Made by a program: the position numbers and the translations under genes
Notes under the pieces: model-generated
The model's input: the letters and a program-made list of their open reading frames with translations, nothing else
Told to the model about the DNA's origin: nothing
The model's database searches: none
Assembly: GCA_947476255.1 (NCBI GenBank)
Contig: CANJPY010000007.1
Location: 1 to 64,000, forward strand
Source of the DNA: Chthoniobacteraceae bacterium
GTDB lineage: Bacteria; Verrucomicrobiota; Verrucomicrobiia; Chthoniobacterales; Chthoniobacteraceae
Reading direction: 5' to 3'
DNA: 64,000 bases
Part shown: piece after piece, positions 10,004 to 18,685 of the stretch
Layout: the number at the start of each line of letters is the position of its first letter
Numbering within the stretch: the stretch's first letter is position 1

Positions 10004-10960
10004 ATGACCGATAGACTACCCGCCCTGAACGGCGCGCTCGTTGCGGATGCACTCGCAATGCCCGTGCACTGGTACTACGACCGCATCGCCTTAAAGCGCG
10101 ACTACGGACTGGTTGACCGCTATCTTTGCCCCCGCAATCCTCATCCAGACAGCATTCTGCATCGCTCCAGCTACAAGCCCGAATTTCCAGTGGCAGACAT
10201 TCTCCACGATCAGGCCAAATACTGGGGCCAGCACGGAGTCCACTACCATCAGCAATTAGAAGCGGGAGAAAACACCCTGAACCTGCAACTGAGCAGCGCC
10301 CTCTACAAACAAGTACACGCTACGGGACGCTACGATGCAAAAGCGTGGCTTCACCTCTACGTGGACTGCATGAGGCTTCCGGGGTGGCATCGCGACACTT
10401 ACGTGGAGGAATATCACCGCGCTTTCTTCACAAATCTGGCACGAGGCAAACAACTCGAAGACTGCGGCACCGCCGATATCCACATCGGCGGCCTTGCCAC
10501 CGTACCCGCTTTGTTCGCAGGCCTAAATAGTGGGGGCGAGGAATTTGTGGGGATCGTCCGCCGGCATGTCTCCCTCACCCACCGTTGTCCAGAGGTGATC
10601 GAAGCCGCCATGGCATTCGCGCGAATCCTGCTCGCCATCGAGACTGGCAGCGGGCTCAGAGAAGCCATTTATGAACATGCATCCGGTTGGGCGGGGGAGA
10701 AGAAATTCTCGAAATGGAGCAAAGAGCCCGATGAAATGGTTGTGGGACAACATCTCAGTACCGCCTGTTACATTCAGGACGCCTTTGCCGCGGCTCTATA
10801 TCTGGCTTGGAAATATGCTGATGACTTTTCCTCCGGAATCATCGCCAATGCCCATTGCGGCGGTGATAACTGCCACCGGGGTGCCGTCATAGGCGCGCTT
10901 TTGGCAATGGAAAAGGAAGTTCCCTCGCGCTGGCTAGACGGCTTAAAAACACGCCACTGA
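10004..10960 (+). CDS. ADP-ribosylglycohydrolase family protein
   Basis: LNGALVADALAMPVHWYYD start and C-terminal GGDNCHRGAVIGALLA; start ATG at 10004. Confidence 0.75.
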   Translation: MTDRLPALNGALVADALAMPVHWYYDRIALKRDYGLVDRYLCPRNPHPDSILHRSSYKPEFPVADILHDQAKYWGQHGVHYHQQLEAGENTLNLQLSSALYKQVHATGRYDAKAWLHLYVDCMRLPGWHRDTYVEEYHRAFFTNLARGKQLEDCGTADIHIGGLATVPALFAGLNSGGEEFVGIVRRHVSLTHRCPEVIEAAMAFARILLAIETGSGLREAIYEHASGWAGEKKFSKWSKEPDEMVVGQHLSTACYIQDAFAAALYLAWKYADDFSSGIIANAHCGGDNCHRGAVIGALLAMEKEVPSRWLDGLKTRH

Positions 10961-11016
10961 GCGCGTTTAAACAATGGCGCCCCGCCCCGCCGACCGCTCA
11001 AGCAACATCCATCCTT

Positions 11017-11472
11017 TTATTTAACGGAGATCAGTTCGACCTCAAAAATAAGCGCCTCATCAGGTCCGATACTTCCGCCCGCACCTTGGGATCCGTAAGC
11101 CAGATTCGAGGGCACATACAGTTCGGCCTTGCCACCTTCTTTCAAAAGTTGGAGCCCTTCCGTCCAACCCTTGATCACACGATTGAGCGGAAACTCGGCA
11201 GGCTTGCCCCGCTTGTAGGAACTATCGAATTCCTTGCCATCGATGAGACGGCCACGGTAATGCACAACCACGGTGTCCGTAGCCTTCGGCTGCTTGCCGC
11301 TTCCCGGGCTGATTGTCTTGATCTGAAGTCCACTGGGCAAGGTGGTCACACCCGCCTCCTTCGCATTCTGCTTGAGGAAAGTTTCGCCTTTGATCAACGC
11401 GCTTTGGGCCAGCACGAGCGCAGGCGCGAAGGTGACAGAGAGTCCAATTCCGAGGATTGATAGAAGACGCAT
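11017..11472 (-). CDS. FKBP-type peptidyl-prolyl cis-trans isomerase, exported
   Basis: VVVHYRGRLIDGKEFDSSYKRGKPAEFPLNRVIKGWTEGLQLLKEG...YGSQGAGGSIGPDEALIFEVELI. Confidence 0.92.
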   Translation of the reverse strand: MRLLSILGIGLSVTFAPALVLAQSALIKGETFLKQNAKEAGVTTLPSGLQIKTISPGSGKQPKATDTVVVHYRGRLIDGKEFDSSYKRGKPAEFPLNRVIKGWTEGLQLLKEGGKAELYVPSNLAYGSQGAGGSIGPDEALIFEVELISVK

Positions 11473-11573
11473 CAGAGAACTCTGCACGATTCAAACGGTC
11501 CCCTGCAAGACTTGCAAACAACAAGGCCAAGAAGGGGCAGCCTCCATCCACACCGTGCACACAACGGCCCGCT

Positions 11574-14471
11574 TTACTTCCGTGCCTCTGGGGTGACATT
11601 CAGACGGGTCAGCACACCTTTGCGTTCCACCACAACCCCCACTGGTTCACCGATTTTCACAGCATCCAGAGCGTAGGTATAATCGTAGATGTTGGCTATT
11701 TTCTGTTTTCCAAACTCCACAATCACGTCCCCTCCCTGCAGGCCTCCCTTTTCCGCCGGACTGCCGGCGCGGACACCACTGAGTTTCACCCCTTTCACCT
11801 CGGTTGCATAATCAGGAATAGACCCAATGTACGCACGCAATGTCTCACGCGAACCGGATTCCTGCTGCGCAGACCGTTCCACCCTCGCGAAATCAGGCCT
11901 CTCAGGAGACTCCACAAGGTCCTGAATCAATAAAGAGGCAAACTTAGTGACTCGCTCCAAACCCGAAAAATCAAGCTTTTCGGGCGTATCGCTCGGACGA
12001 TGATAGTCCTCATGCGATCCCGTAAAAAAGCTGAGTACGGGAATGCGCTTGGGATAAAAACTCGTAGTATCCGTGGGCAGATAAGGATCATCCTGAAGAG
12101 CAAGATTGAACCCTGCCGCAACGTTTCGTTTTTCAATCAGCTTCTTCCAGGCCTTTGAGGAAGCAATTCCCTGCAAACTCAAGCGGTTCTCACGCAAACG
12201 ACCGACCATGTCAAAATTCAAATACGCCACCACTCGGCTCAATTCCACGGGAGGCTTTTCAGCAAACGCCGCGGAACCGATCAGCCCGATTTCCTCTCCA
12301 GACCAGAAACCAAGAATCACTCCGCGCTTAAAGCGCTCAGGTTTTGTCGCTCGCTCTTGGGCAAGAAACGCTCCCATTTCCATCAATAGCGCGGTGCCTG
12401 AGGCATTGTCGTCCGCTCCATGGTGAATGGCGTTTTCCTCGCCGGAACGTGCCAAAGAATTGGCTTCCGCTCCTTTTCCAAGATGATCGTAATGAGCCCC
12501 CGCGAGCACCCACTCTCCCGTGGAATTAGGTCCGGGAGGAATGATTGCAACGACATTGCGATCGACGCCCCGCTTGTGCTCAACCCCTGTCTCCAAACGC
12601 ACCTTGACCCCAGGCAGGGCAAATCCTCCCGGAACGTGAGGGTTCTCGTTATCCAACTCAGCTTGAATCTGTTTCACAGACTTTCCTGTGCCGGCAAGCA
12701 ACGCCTCCGCAACCTTGAGACTCACGGAGTGAGCCAAGATACCGGACCCTGCGAGGGAATTATCTGACGACAACCCTAAGAGCTCGCCCGGTTGAGACGA
12801 TGCTGGACCAGAAACCACCAGGACCGCCTTGGCCCCCCGCTCGCGGGCAAGCATGGCCTTATAGCGGAGTCCTGCATATCGATTGAGCTGGGCGCGCCTC
12901 GCCGCATCCACGCCCTCTGGCACATACCTGAGCAAAAGAACAACCTTGTCCTTCACTTCAATTCCATCGTACGAGTTGTAACGCAAGGCATCCTTGGCCT
13001 CGGGAACGGACAACCCGTAGCCGGCAAACACCACTTCGGCCTCGGCCGAACCTGAGTCGCTGAATGGCAAAGGGCGAAAATCTTGCTCGAGTTGAAAAAC
13101 TTGCTCCTTGGCTCCGGTTAAAAGAAGAAGCGAATTGTGCTCCCTCTTCAGCGCAACCCCGGCAGGAAAATCGAACTCCTGTGCAAAACCTTTTTCAGGC
13201 GCTCCAACCCCGCTGGATTTTAAATATTGCTCTATCCAATCTGCCGCTGCCTTGGCTCCCGCACTGCCAGTACGACGACCTTCACGCTCCGGCGAAGCCA
13301 ACCACTCCACCTGCGCTTGCAAATCAGTGGCTCGGATCTCCGCAGAAAGCGACCCTGCAACAGACGCACGCAAAGGACTTTGCTCCAGCGCTTTCAGCGC
13401 AGCCGCATCATTCCAGTCCGCAATGTGTATCTGCGACCTTTTGTCGCTGCTGCGGTTGGTCGTCCAACTCAAGCGCTGCCCATCCGGAGAAAAAACAGGA
13501 AGGCCGTCAAAGCCTGGAGTGAAAGTGACGCGCACCGGTTCGCGACGCCCTTCGGCATCTGCAATAAAAAGTTCGAAATTGTCGAACCCAAGCTTGTTAG
13601 CCGTAAAAATAATGTACTTTTGGGACGGGTGAAAATAGGGCGCCCACGACATGCAGCCAAAATCAGTGAGCCTGCGAACATCCCCCCCATCAAGTGCGAC
13701 ACTATAGATATCCGCATTCATGCCCGCCGCATCAAAGCGCCTCCACAAGATTCGCTTACCGTCCGGAGAAAAGAACGGACCACCGTCGTATCCCGGGCTT
13801 TGCGTGATCCGACGCACGTTGGACCCGTCCGCGTTCATCACGTAAATATCCGCAAAAAACGCGGGATCCCTGTCGAACCGGGCCCGGTCTTGCGAGGACA
13901 GATTTTCAAGTGGATAGGCCGCACGCGTTGACGAAAAGACAATCAAAGAACCATCCGGAGAGAACGACGCCTCTGCATCGTAACCTGGAGAAGCCGTCAC
14001 GCGATTGATCTGAGAACCGTCCGTATTCGCCGTGTAAATCTCATACTCCGGATCGTAGTCCCAAGCATAACGGCGCGTTTTTCCGGAAGCACGAAACTCC
14101 AATTCCGACTTCTGTTTGGCTTCGGCCTGTGGATCTTCGTGCGTGGAGGAGAAAAGCATCCGCTGCGTTTTCGGCTGAAAAAACGCACAGGTGGTCTTCC
14201 CACTGCCGGGCGACACACGACGGGCATCTCCTGACTCCAGATCAAGGAGGTATATCTGATAGAACGGGTTGGAGGCATCACGTTCACTTTGAAACAGGAG
14301 CGCCTTGCCATCCGGACGGAAGTACCCTTCCCCACTGCGCACCCCTTCAAAGATTAATTGGTGCGTGTTTTTTAGAAAATCAGTTTCCTCGGCCGCGTTG
14401 AGCAACGGGCCGCAAAAAAATGCGGTTAGACTCAGTGCCAAAATCTTGGGGGTACGCATAAACCCAGTCAT
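11574..14471 (-). CDS. Large secreted M28-family metallopeptidase with N-terminal TolB/PD40 propeller, PA-like domain and C-terminal PDZ
   Basis: Repeated SPDGxxIxxxS propeller motifs, GAHYDHLGKG...HHGADDNASGTA M28 motifs, C-terminal GSPAEKGGLQGGDVIVEFG PDZ. Confidence 0.82.
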   Translation of the reverse strand: MTGFMRTPKILALSLTAFFCGPLLNAAEETDFLKNTHQLIFEGVRSGEGYFRPDGKALLFQSERDASNPFYQIYLLDLESGDARRVSPGSGKTTCAFFQPKTQRMLFSSTHEDPQAEAKQKSELEFRASGKTRRYAWDYDPEYEIYTANTDGSQINRVTASPGYDAEASFSPDGSLIVFSSTRAAYPLENLSSQDRARFDRDPAFFADIYVMNADGSNVRRITQSPGYDGGPFFSPDGKRILWRRFDAAGMNADIYSVALDGGDVRRLTDFGCMSWAPYFHPSQKYIIFTANKLGFDNFELFIADAEGRREPVRVTFTPGFDGLPVFSPDGQRLSWTTNRSSDKRSQIHIADWNDAAALKALEQSPLRASVAGSLSAEIRATDLQAQVEWLASPEREGRRTGSAGAKAAADWIEQYLKSSGVGAPEKGFAQEFDFPAGVALKREHNSLLLLTGAKEQVFQLEQDFRPLPFSDSGSAEAEVVFAGYGLSVPEAKDALRYNSYDGIEVKDKVVLLLRYVPEGVDAARRAQLNRYAGLRYKAMLARERGAKAVLVVSGPASSQPGELLGLSSDNSLAGSGILAHSVSLKVAEALLAGTGKSVKQIQAELDNENPHVPGGFALPGVKVRLETGVEHKRGVDRNVVAIIPPGPNSTGEWVLAGAHYDHLGKGAEANSLARSGEENAIHHGADDNASGTALLMEMGAFLAQERATKPERFKRGVILGFWSGEEIGLIGSAAFAEKPPVELSRVVAYLNFDMVGRLRENRLSLQGIASSKAWKKLIEKRNVAAGFNLALQDDPYLPTDTTSFYPKRIPVLSFFTGSHEDYHRPSDTPEKLDFSGLERVTKFASLLIQDLVESPERPDFARVERSAQQESGSRETLRAYIGSIPDYATEVKGVKLSGVRAGSPAEKGGLQGGDVIVEFGKQKIANIYDYTYALDAVKIGEPVGVVVERKGVLTRLNVTPEARK

Positions 14472-14565
14472 AGCAGGCACCGGCAAAAACATCCAGTCAG
14501 ACGAAGAAACAGGCCGTCTAAATGCAAACATCGCTCGCATCCTCCGCTCAGGCGTTATAGTTGCC

Positions 14566-16203
14566 ATGCTGTACATGACGAAATCTGCTCTCTTTAAGAA
14601 CGCTTGGCCATGGCTGGCCGCCGGTGTTTCCGGAGTTTCGCTGGCGCTTTGTTTTGCGCCTTGGAACCAGCCCTTTCTCATCTGGATCGCACTTTTACCA
14701 CTGCTTGCCGCCTTGTGGGCGAGCCCGAAAGATACCTCAGGAAGAAAAGCCGCTCTACTCGGATACACCACAGGACTCACATTTTTCACCGCCACATTCT
14801 ATTGGCTCTCAGAGCTTGCCGGACTCTTCGACAGCCCCGCCCTGCTCGGGTTGCCCCTCCTCCTTGCCGTCTACCTAGCCGTCTATCCCGCTCTTTGGGC
14901 CTGGCTTGTGGCGGTTCCTCCACAGCCGGCAAAAACAAATGCCGGCTCATCTTTGCGAAACATTACCTTCGCGGTGCGTGCTGCATGTGCATGGGTCGCC
15001 CTCGATTGGGTGCGTGGATGGCTTTTCACGGGGTTCGGCTGGAATACGCCCGGCATTGCTCTCCATGAAAACCTCTCACTGATCCAGATAGCGGATCTCT
15101 TTGGGGTTTACGGCATCACCTTCGTGATTGTTTATACCACCACGATAATGGCGCTTGTGCTAAGGCGGATTTTCCTCGTGGCAACCCTCCGCGAACTCCC
15201 CAACCTTCGGGGTGAACTGATGACAGCCATCCTCCTCGTGGGCATTTCGGTGAGCTATGGAGTGCGATGTGTCGTGCAATACAACACCAAAGGCACGGTC
15301 CCATTCAGAGTTCTTGCGGTGCAACCCAATATCCCACAGGAAGAAAAGTTTGAAACACAGGAAGAGGATGCTGTTCTCAAAAAAATAGAGGATTTAATGC
15401 AGGTCGTCAGTGCTATCCAGCCTCCCGCGGACCTTATTTTATGGCCGGAAGCAGCGACTCCGCGGGGCATGTTTGCCGACGAAGCAAACCGCGACTTTAC
15501 CCTTCGGCAATTCGAACGCGGCAACGCTCCTCTTTTGCTTGGGACTATTGAACCGGGCCCTCTGGAGCCGTCGGGCACGGAGATGCAGGAATACAATTCC
15601 GCCGTCCTTATTACCGGAAAAGATGCTCCGCTCCAAAGCTATCGGAAACGGCACATTGTCCCGTTTGGTGAGTTCTTGCCCTTTAGGGATTGGCTCCCCC
15701 GTTGGGTTCGGCTGCTGGTTCCAGGGGACCTTGCCCCCGGCAAAGACGACAACCTTTTGTTTTTGGACAAACCGTCCATGCGCATCGGAGCACTCGTCTG
15801 CTTCGAAGACAGCCTCGCGAGCGAAACGCGCGCTCTTGTCCGAGCAGGTGCGCAAGTCTTGATCAACTTAACAAACGACTCCTGGTTCAGCAGTAGCGCC
15901 GCAACTGTGCAGCATTTAGCCAACGCCAAATTTCGAGCGGTGGAAACCCGTTTGCCTATGATCCGCTGCGCAAATACTGGAGAAACCTGCGCAGTCGATC
16001 CCCTTGGACGTATTGACCAACGCCTTATCGCCTTCACTGAAGGTGTCGACACATTTGTGGTGAACCCGCCCGCCAACCCAGCACAGACCCCCTATACGCG
16101 TTTTGGCGATCTTTGGATAGCGGCGTGCGGCCTGGCTGCACTCGTCCTAGCCAAGGGGCGTTTGCAGAAGCCAAAAGGGACTCTAGCGGCATCCCAGGAG
16201 TAA
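14566..16203 (+). CDS. lnt: Apolipoprotein N-acyltransferase
   Basis: Multi-TM N-terminus plus nitrilase domain: ILWPEAATPRG, YRKRHIVPFGEFLP, LVCFEDSL, INLTNDSWF. Confidence 0.9.
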   Translation: MLYMTKSALFKNAWPWLAAGVSGVSLALCFAPWNQPFLIWIALLPLLAALWASPKDTSGRKAALLGYTTGLTFFTATFYWLSELAGLFDSPALLGLPLLLAVYLAVYPALWAWLVAVPPQPAKTNAGSSLRNITFAVRAACAWVALDWVRGWLFTGFGWNTPGIALHENLSLIQIADLFGVYGITFVIVYTTTIMALVLRRIFLVATLRELPNLRGELMTAILLVGISVSYGVRCVVQYNTKGTVPFRVLAVQPNIPQEEKFETQEEDAVLKKIEDLMQVVSAIQPPADLILWPEAATPRGMFADEANRDFTLRQFERGNAPLLLGTIEPGPLEPSGTEMQEYNSAVLITGKDAPLQSYRKRHIVPFGEFLPFRDWLPRWVRLLVPGDLAPGKDDNLLFLDKPSMRIGALVCFEDSLASETRALVRAGAQVLINLTNDSWFSSSAATVQHLANAKFRAVETRLPMIRCANTGETCAVDPLGRIDQRLIAFTEGVDTFVVNPPANPAQTPYTRFGDLWIAACGLAALVLAKGRLQKPKGTLAASQE

Positions 16204-16263
16204 GCGACGGCAACGCGAACGATAGCGCGTGACACCACCTGTCAGCTTGAAGAGATTTCTTGT

Positions 16264-17127
16264 GTGAAATCACTCCTCTCCCTCCTTCTTCTGCTCACAC
16301 TACCCGCTCTTGCAGCGGAATCTCCATTCGCCAATCTTCCTGATGCGATCCCGCTCTGGGCAAACGGCGCACCGGGTTCAGAAGCCAGAGTTGCGGAGCG
16401 CGAAACCCTCGAGGGATCAAATGTCTCGAACGTCCACAACCCGTCGATCACTGCCTATCTACCGCCTCCCGATAAAAACACAGGACTGGCTGTTCTCATT
16501 GCACCCGGAGGAGGCCATTCCAAGCTGTGCTTGGGACACGAAGGTTATGCTTTGGCTGAATGGTTTCAGCAGCGCGGGATGGCAGCTTTCGTCTTGAAAT
16601 ACCGACTCGCACGCGAAAAAAACTCCGCGTACACCGTTCAGGAACATGCCATGGCTGATACTCGGAGAGCACTTCGCACCATCCGCTCAAAGGCGGGCGC
16701 TTGGGGCATTCAAGGGAATAAAATTGGCGTCCTCGGCTTCTCCGCGGGCGGCGAACTCGCTGCATTTGCGGCGATGCAATCTGATGCGGGCAATCCCAAT
16801 GACAAGGATCCCGTCGAAAGAGCAAGTTGTCGGCCTGACTTTCAGGGCCTTATCTACCCGGGCACATCCTCCTTGTTTACCGTCGAAAAAGGCATGCCTC
16901 CCCTTTTCATCGCCTGCGGATACGGAGACCGGCCCGATATTTCCGAGGGCATGGCGTCTCTCTACCTAAGGTACAAACAGGCTGGGATCAAAGCGGAACT
17001 CCATATCTACTCAAATGCCGCGCATGGCTTTGGATACCGCCAGGGCACGACAACGGCTGCCGGAGACTGGCCTTTACGCTTTCAAGAATGGTTGCGCGAC
17101 AGCGGTTTCCTTGTTGCCACGCCCTGA
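16264..17127 (+). CDS. Secreted alpha/beta hydrolase (xylan esterase-like)
   Basis: Signal peptide, IAPGGGHSKL, LGFSAGGELAA nucleophile elbow, C-terminal SNAAHGFG. Confidence 0.8.
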   Translation: MKSLLSLLLLLTLPALAAESPFANLPDAIPLWANGAPGSEARVAERETLEGSNVSNVHNPSITAYLPPPDKNTGLAVLIAPGGGHSKLCLGHEGYALAEWFQQRGMAAFVLKYRLAREKNSAYTVQEHAMADTRRALRTIRSKAGAWGIQGNKIGVLGFSAGGELAAFAAMQSDAGNPNDKDPVERASCRPDFQGLIYPGTSSLFTVEKGMPPLFIACGYGDRPDISEGMASLYLRYKQAGIKAELHIYSNAAHGFGYRQGTTTAAGDWPLRFQEWLRDSGFLVATP

Positions 17128-17211
17128 TTTTTTACAGCCCGGCACTCTCGCTACTTGGTGGATACCGAAACCCTTCAGTCTCAGCCATAGAAGGCATCAT
17201 ACTGTAAACCG

Positions 17212-17271
17212 ACGCGTTCCATGCTATAGAACAGCGGGGTCACCGTACAAAGTGAACCCCGTGGAACGCGT
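17212..17271. repeat. Nested inverted repeat over the miaB 3' end
   Basis: Outer arms ACGCGTTCCA/TGGAACGCGT, inner arms CGGGGTCAC/GTGAACCCCG. Confidence 0.85.
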
Positions 17272-18591
17272 GATTTTCACATCGAAAATTTCTCCGATGT
17301 GACGAGGTCCGCCTTCAAAGACCACGATCTTGTTCCCGGGGGTGCGCCCGGACAATGTGTCCGGGTTGGTTTTGCTGGGGCCCTCGCACAACACCTGCAC
17401 CAATTTCCCGACAAGTTCCGCGCTCTTTTCCTTGGCGAGATCATCAATAATGGCCAACAAATCCTTGTTGCGCGACTCTTTGACCTCTTCAGAAACCTGC
17501 TCTTCCATCGTGGCGGCTGGCGTATCCTTCCGCGGTGAATACCGGAAGATAAACGCATTATCGAACCCCACCTGCGCTACCAGTGCGCGGGTCTGCGCGT
17601 AGTCTTCCTCGGTTTCACCGGGAAAACCCACGATGACATCCGTGGTTACGGCAATGTCTGGCCGCGCGGTCCGAATGTCTTCCACAAGCTTCAAATACTT
17701 GGCCGCGGTATAACCTCGATGCATTTGCTTCAACAACCGGTCCGAACCGGATTGCAAAGGCAAGTGGACATGCGGCATGAGTTTGGGCAAACGTCCAAAA
17801 CATTCCACAAGATCGGGACGAAACCCTATTGGATGCGGGGAGGTGAAACGAATGCGCTCAATTCCCTCTACCTCGTGCACCGCTTCAATCAACTGCACAA
17901 ACGGACTTTTGCCAGCCACTTTATCAAACTCATGCCGGCCATAGAGATTCACAATCTGCCCGAGCAAGGTCACCTCGCGAACCCCATTCTGCGCGAGACC
18001 TTTCACTTCAGCGACGATTTCTGAAATACGCCTTGAACGTTCGGCCCCGCGCGTACTGGGGACAATGCAGAAAGTACAACGCATGTTACACCCCTGCATA
18101 ATCGAAACAAAGGCAGTGGCTTGACGCTCCTTCAGGATGTGCTCACGAATGCTCTCCTGCGAACCAGCCTCCTCTGCGATGTCGACGATGGAAAAACGAG
18201 CGTCGTCCATGAGGGAATCCCGCATGCGGCGGCGGCGGTGCACCAGATCCTCCACATAGTCGGCGACCTTGTGAAACTTTTGTGTTCCCACCACAAGGTC
18301 CACGTGCCCCATGTCGCGCACCAATTCCGCCCCGCGACTTTGCGCCATGCACCCGAGAAACCCAAACACCATTTCCGGTTTTCCAGAACGCAACCGGCTC
18401 AGCATCCCCATTTTCCCGATCGCCTTTTGCTCCGCCATGTCCCGAACACTGCACGTGTTGAGCAGCACCACGTCTGCCTCAGCCTCGCTCTGCGTGAGTT
18501 CATAGCCGCGGGATACCAGATCCCGGGCGACTTGTTCCGAGTCGCGCTCGTTCATCTGACAACCATACGTTTTGAGAAAGACTTTGGGCAT
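17224..18591 (-). CDS. miaB: tRNA-2-methylthio-N6-dimethylallyladenosine synthase
   Basis: KTYGCQMNERDSE, radical-SAM MQGCNMRCTFCIVPSTRG, C-terminal TRAM-like domain. Confidence 0.93.
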   Translation of the reverse strand: MPKVFLKTYGCQMNERDSEQVARDLVSRGYELTQSEAEADVVLLNTCSVRDMAEQKAIGKMGMLSRLRSGKPEMVFGFLGCMAQSRGAELVRDMGHVDLVVGTQKFHKVADYVEDLVHRRRRMRDSLMDDARFSIVDIAEEAGSQESIREHILKERQATAFVSIMQGCNMRCTFCIVPSTRGAERSRRISEIVAEVKGLAQNGVREVTLLGQIVNLYGRHEFDKVAGKSPFVQLIEAVHEVEGIERIRFTSPHPIGFRPDLVECFGRLPKLMPHVHLPLQSGSDRLLKQMHRGYTAAKYLKLVEDIRTARPDIAVTTDVIVGFPGETEEDYAQTRALVAQVGFDNAFIFRYSPRKDTPAATMEEQVSEEVKESRNKDLLAIIDDLAKEKSAELVGKLVQVLCEGPSKTNPDTLSGRTPGNKIVVFEGGPRHIGEIFDVKITRSTGFTLYGDPAVL

Positions 18592-18685
18592 GAGGATAGA
18601 AAACACACTATGCACCAAAACACGCGTGCGCGGCAAAGCCGAATGTCTAAGCCGTAAAACTGCCAAGTGCGATCAACATCGACTC

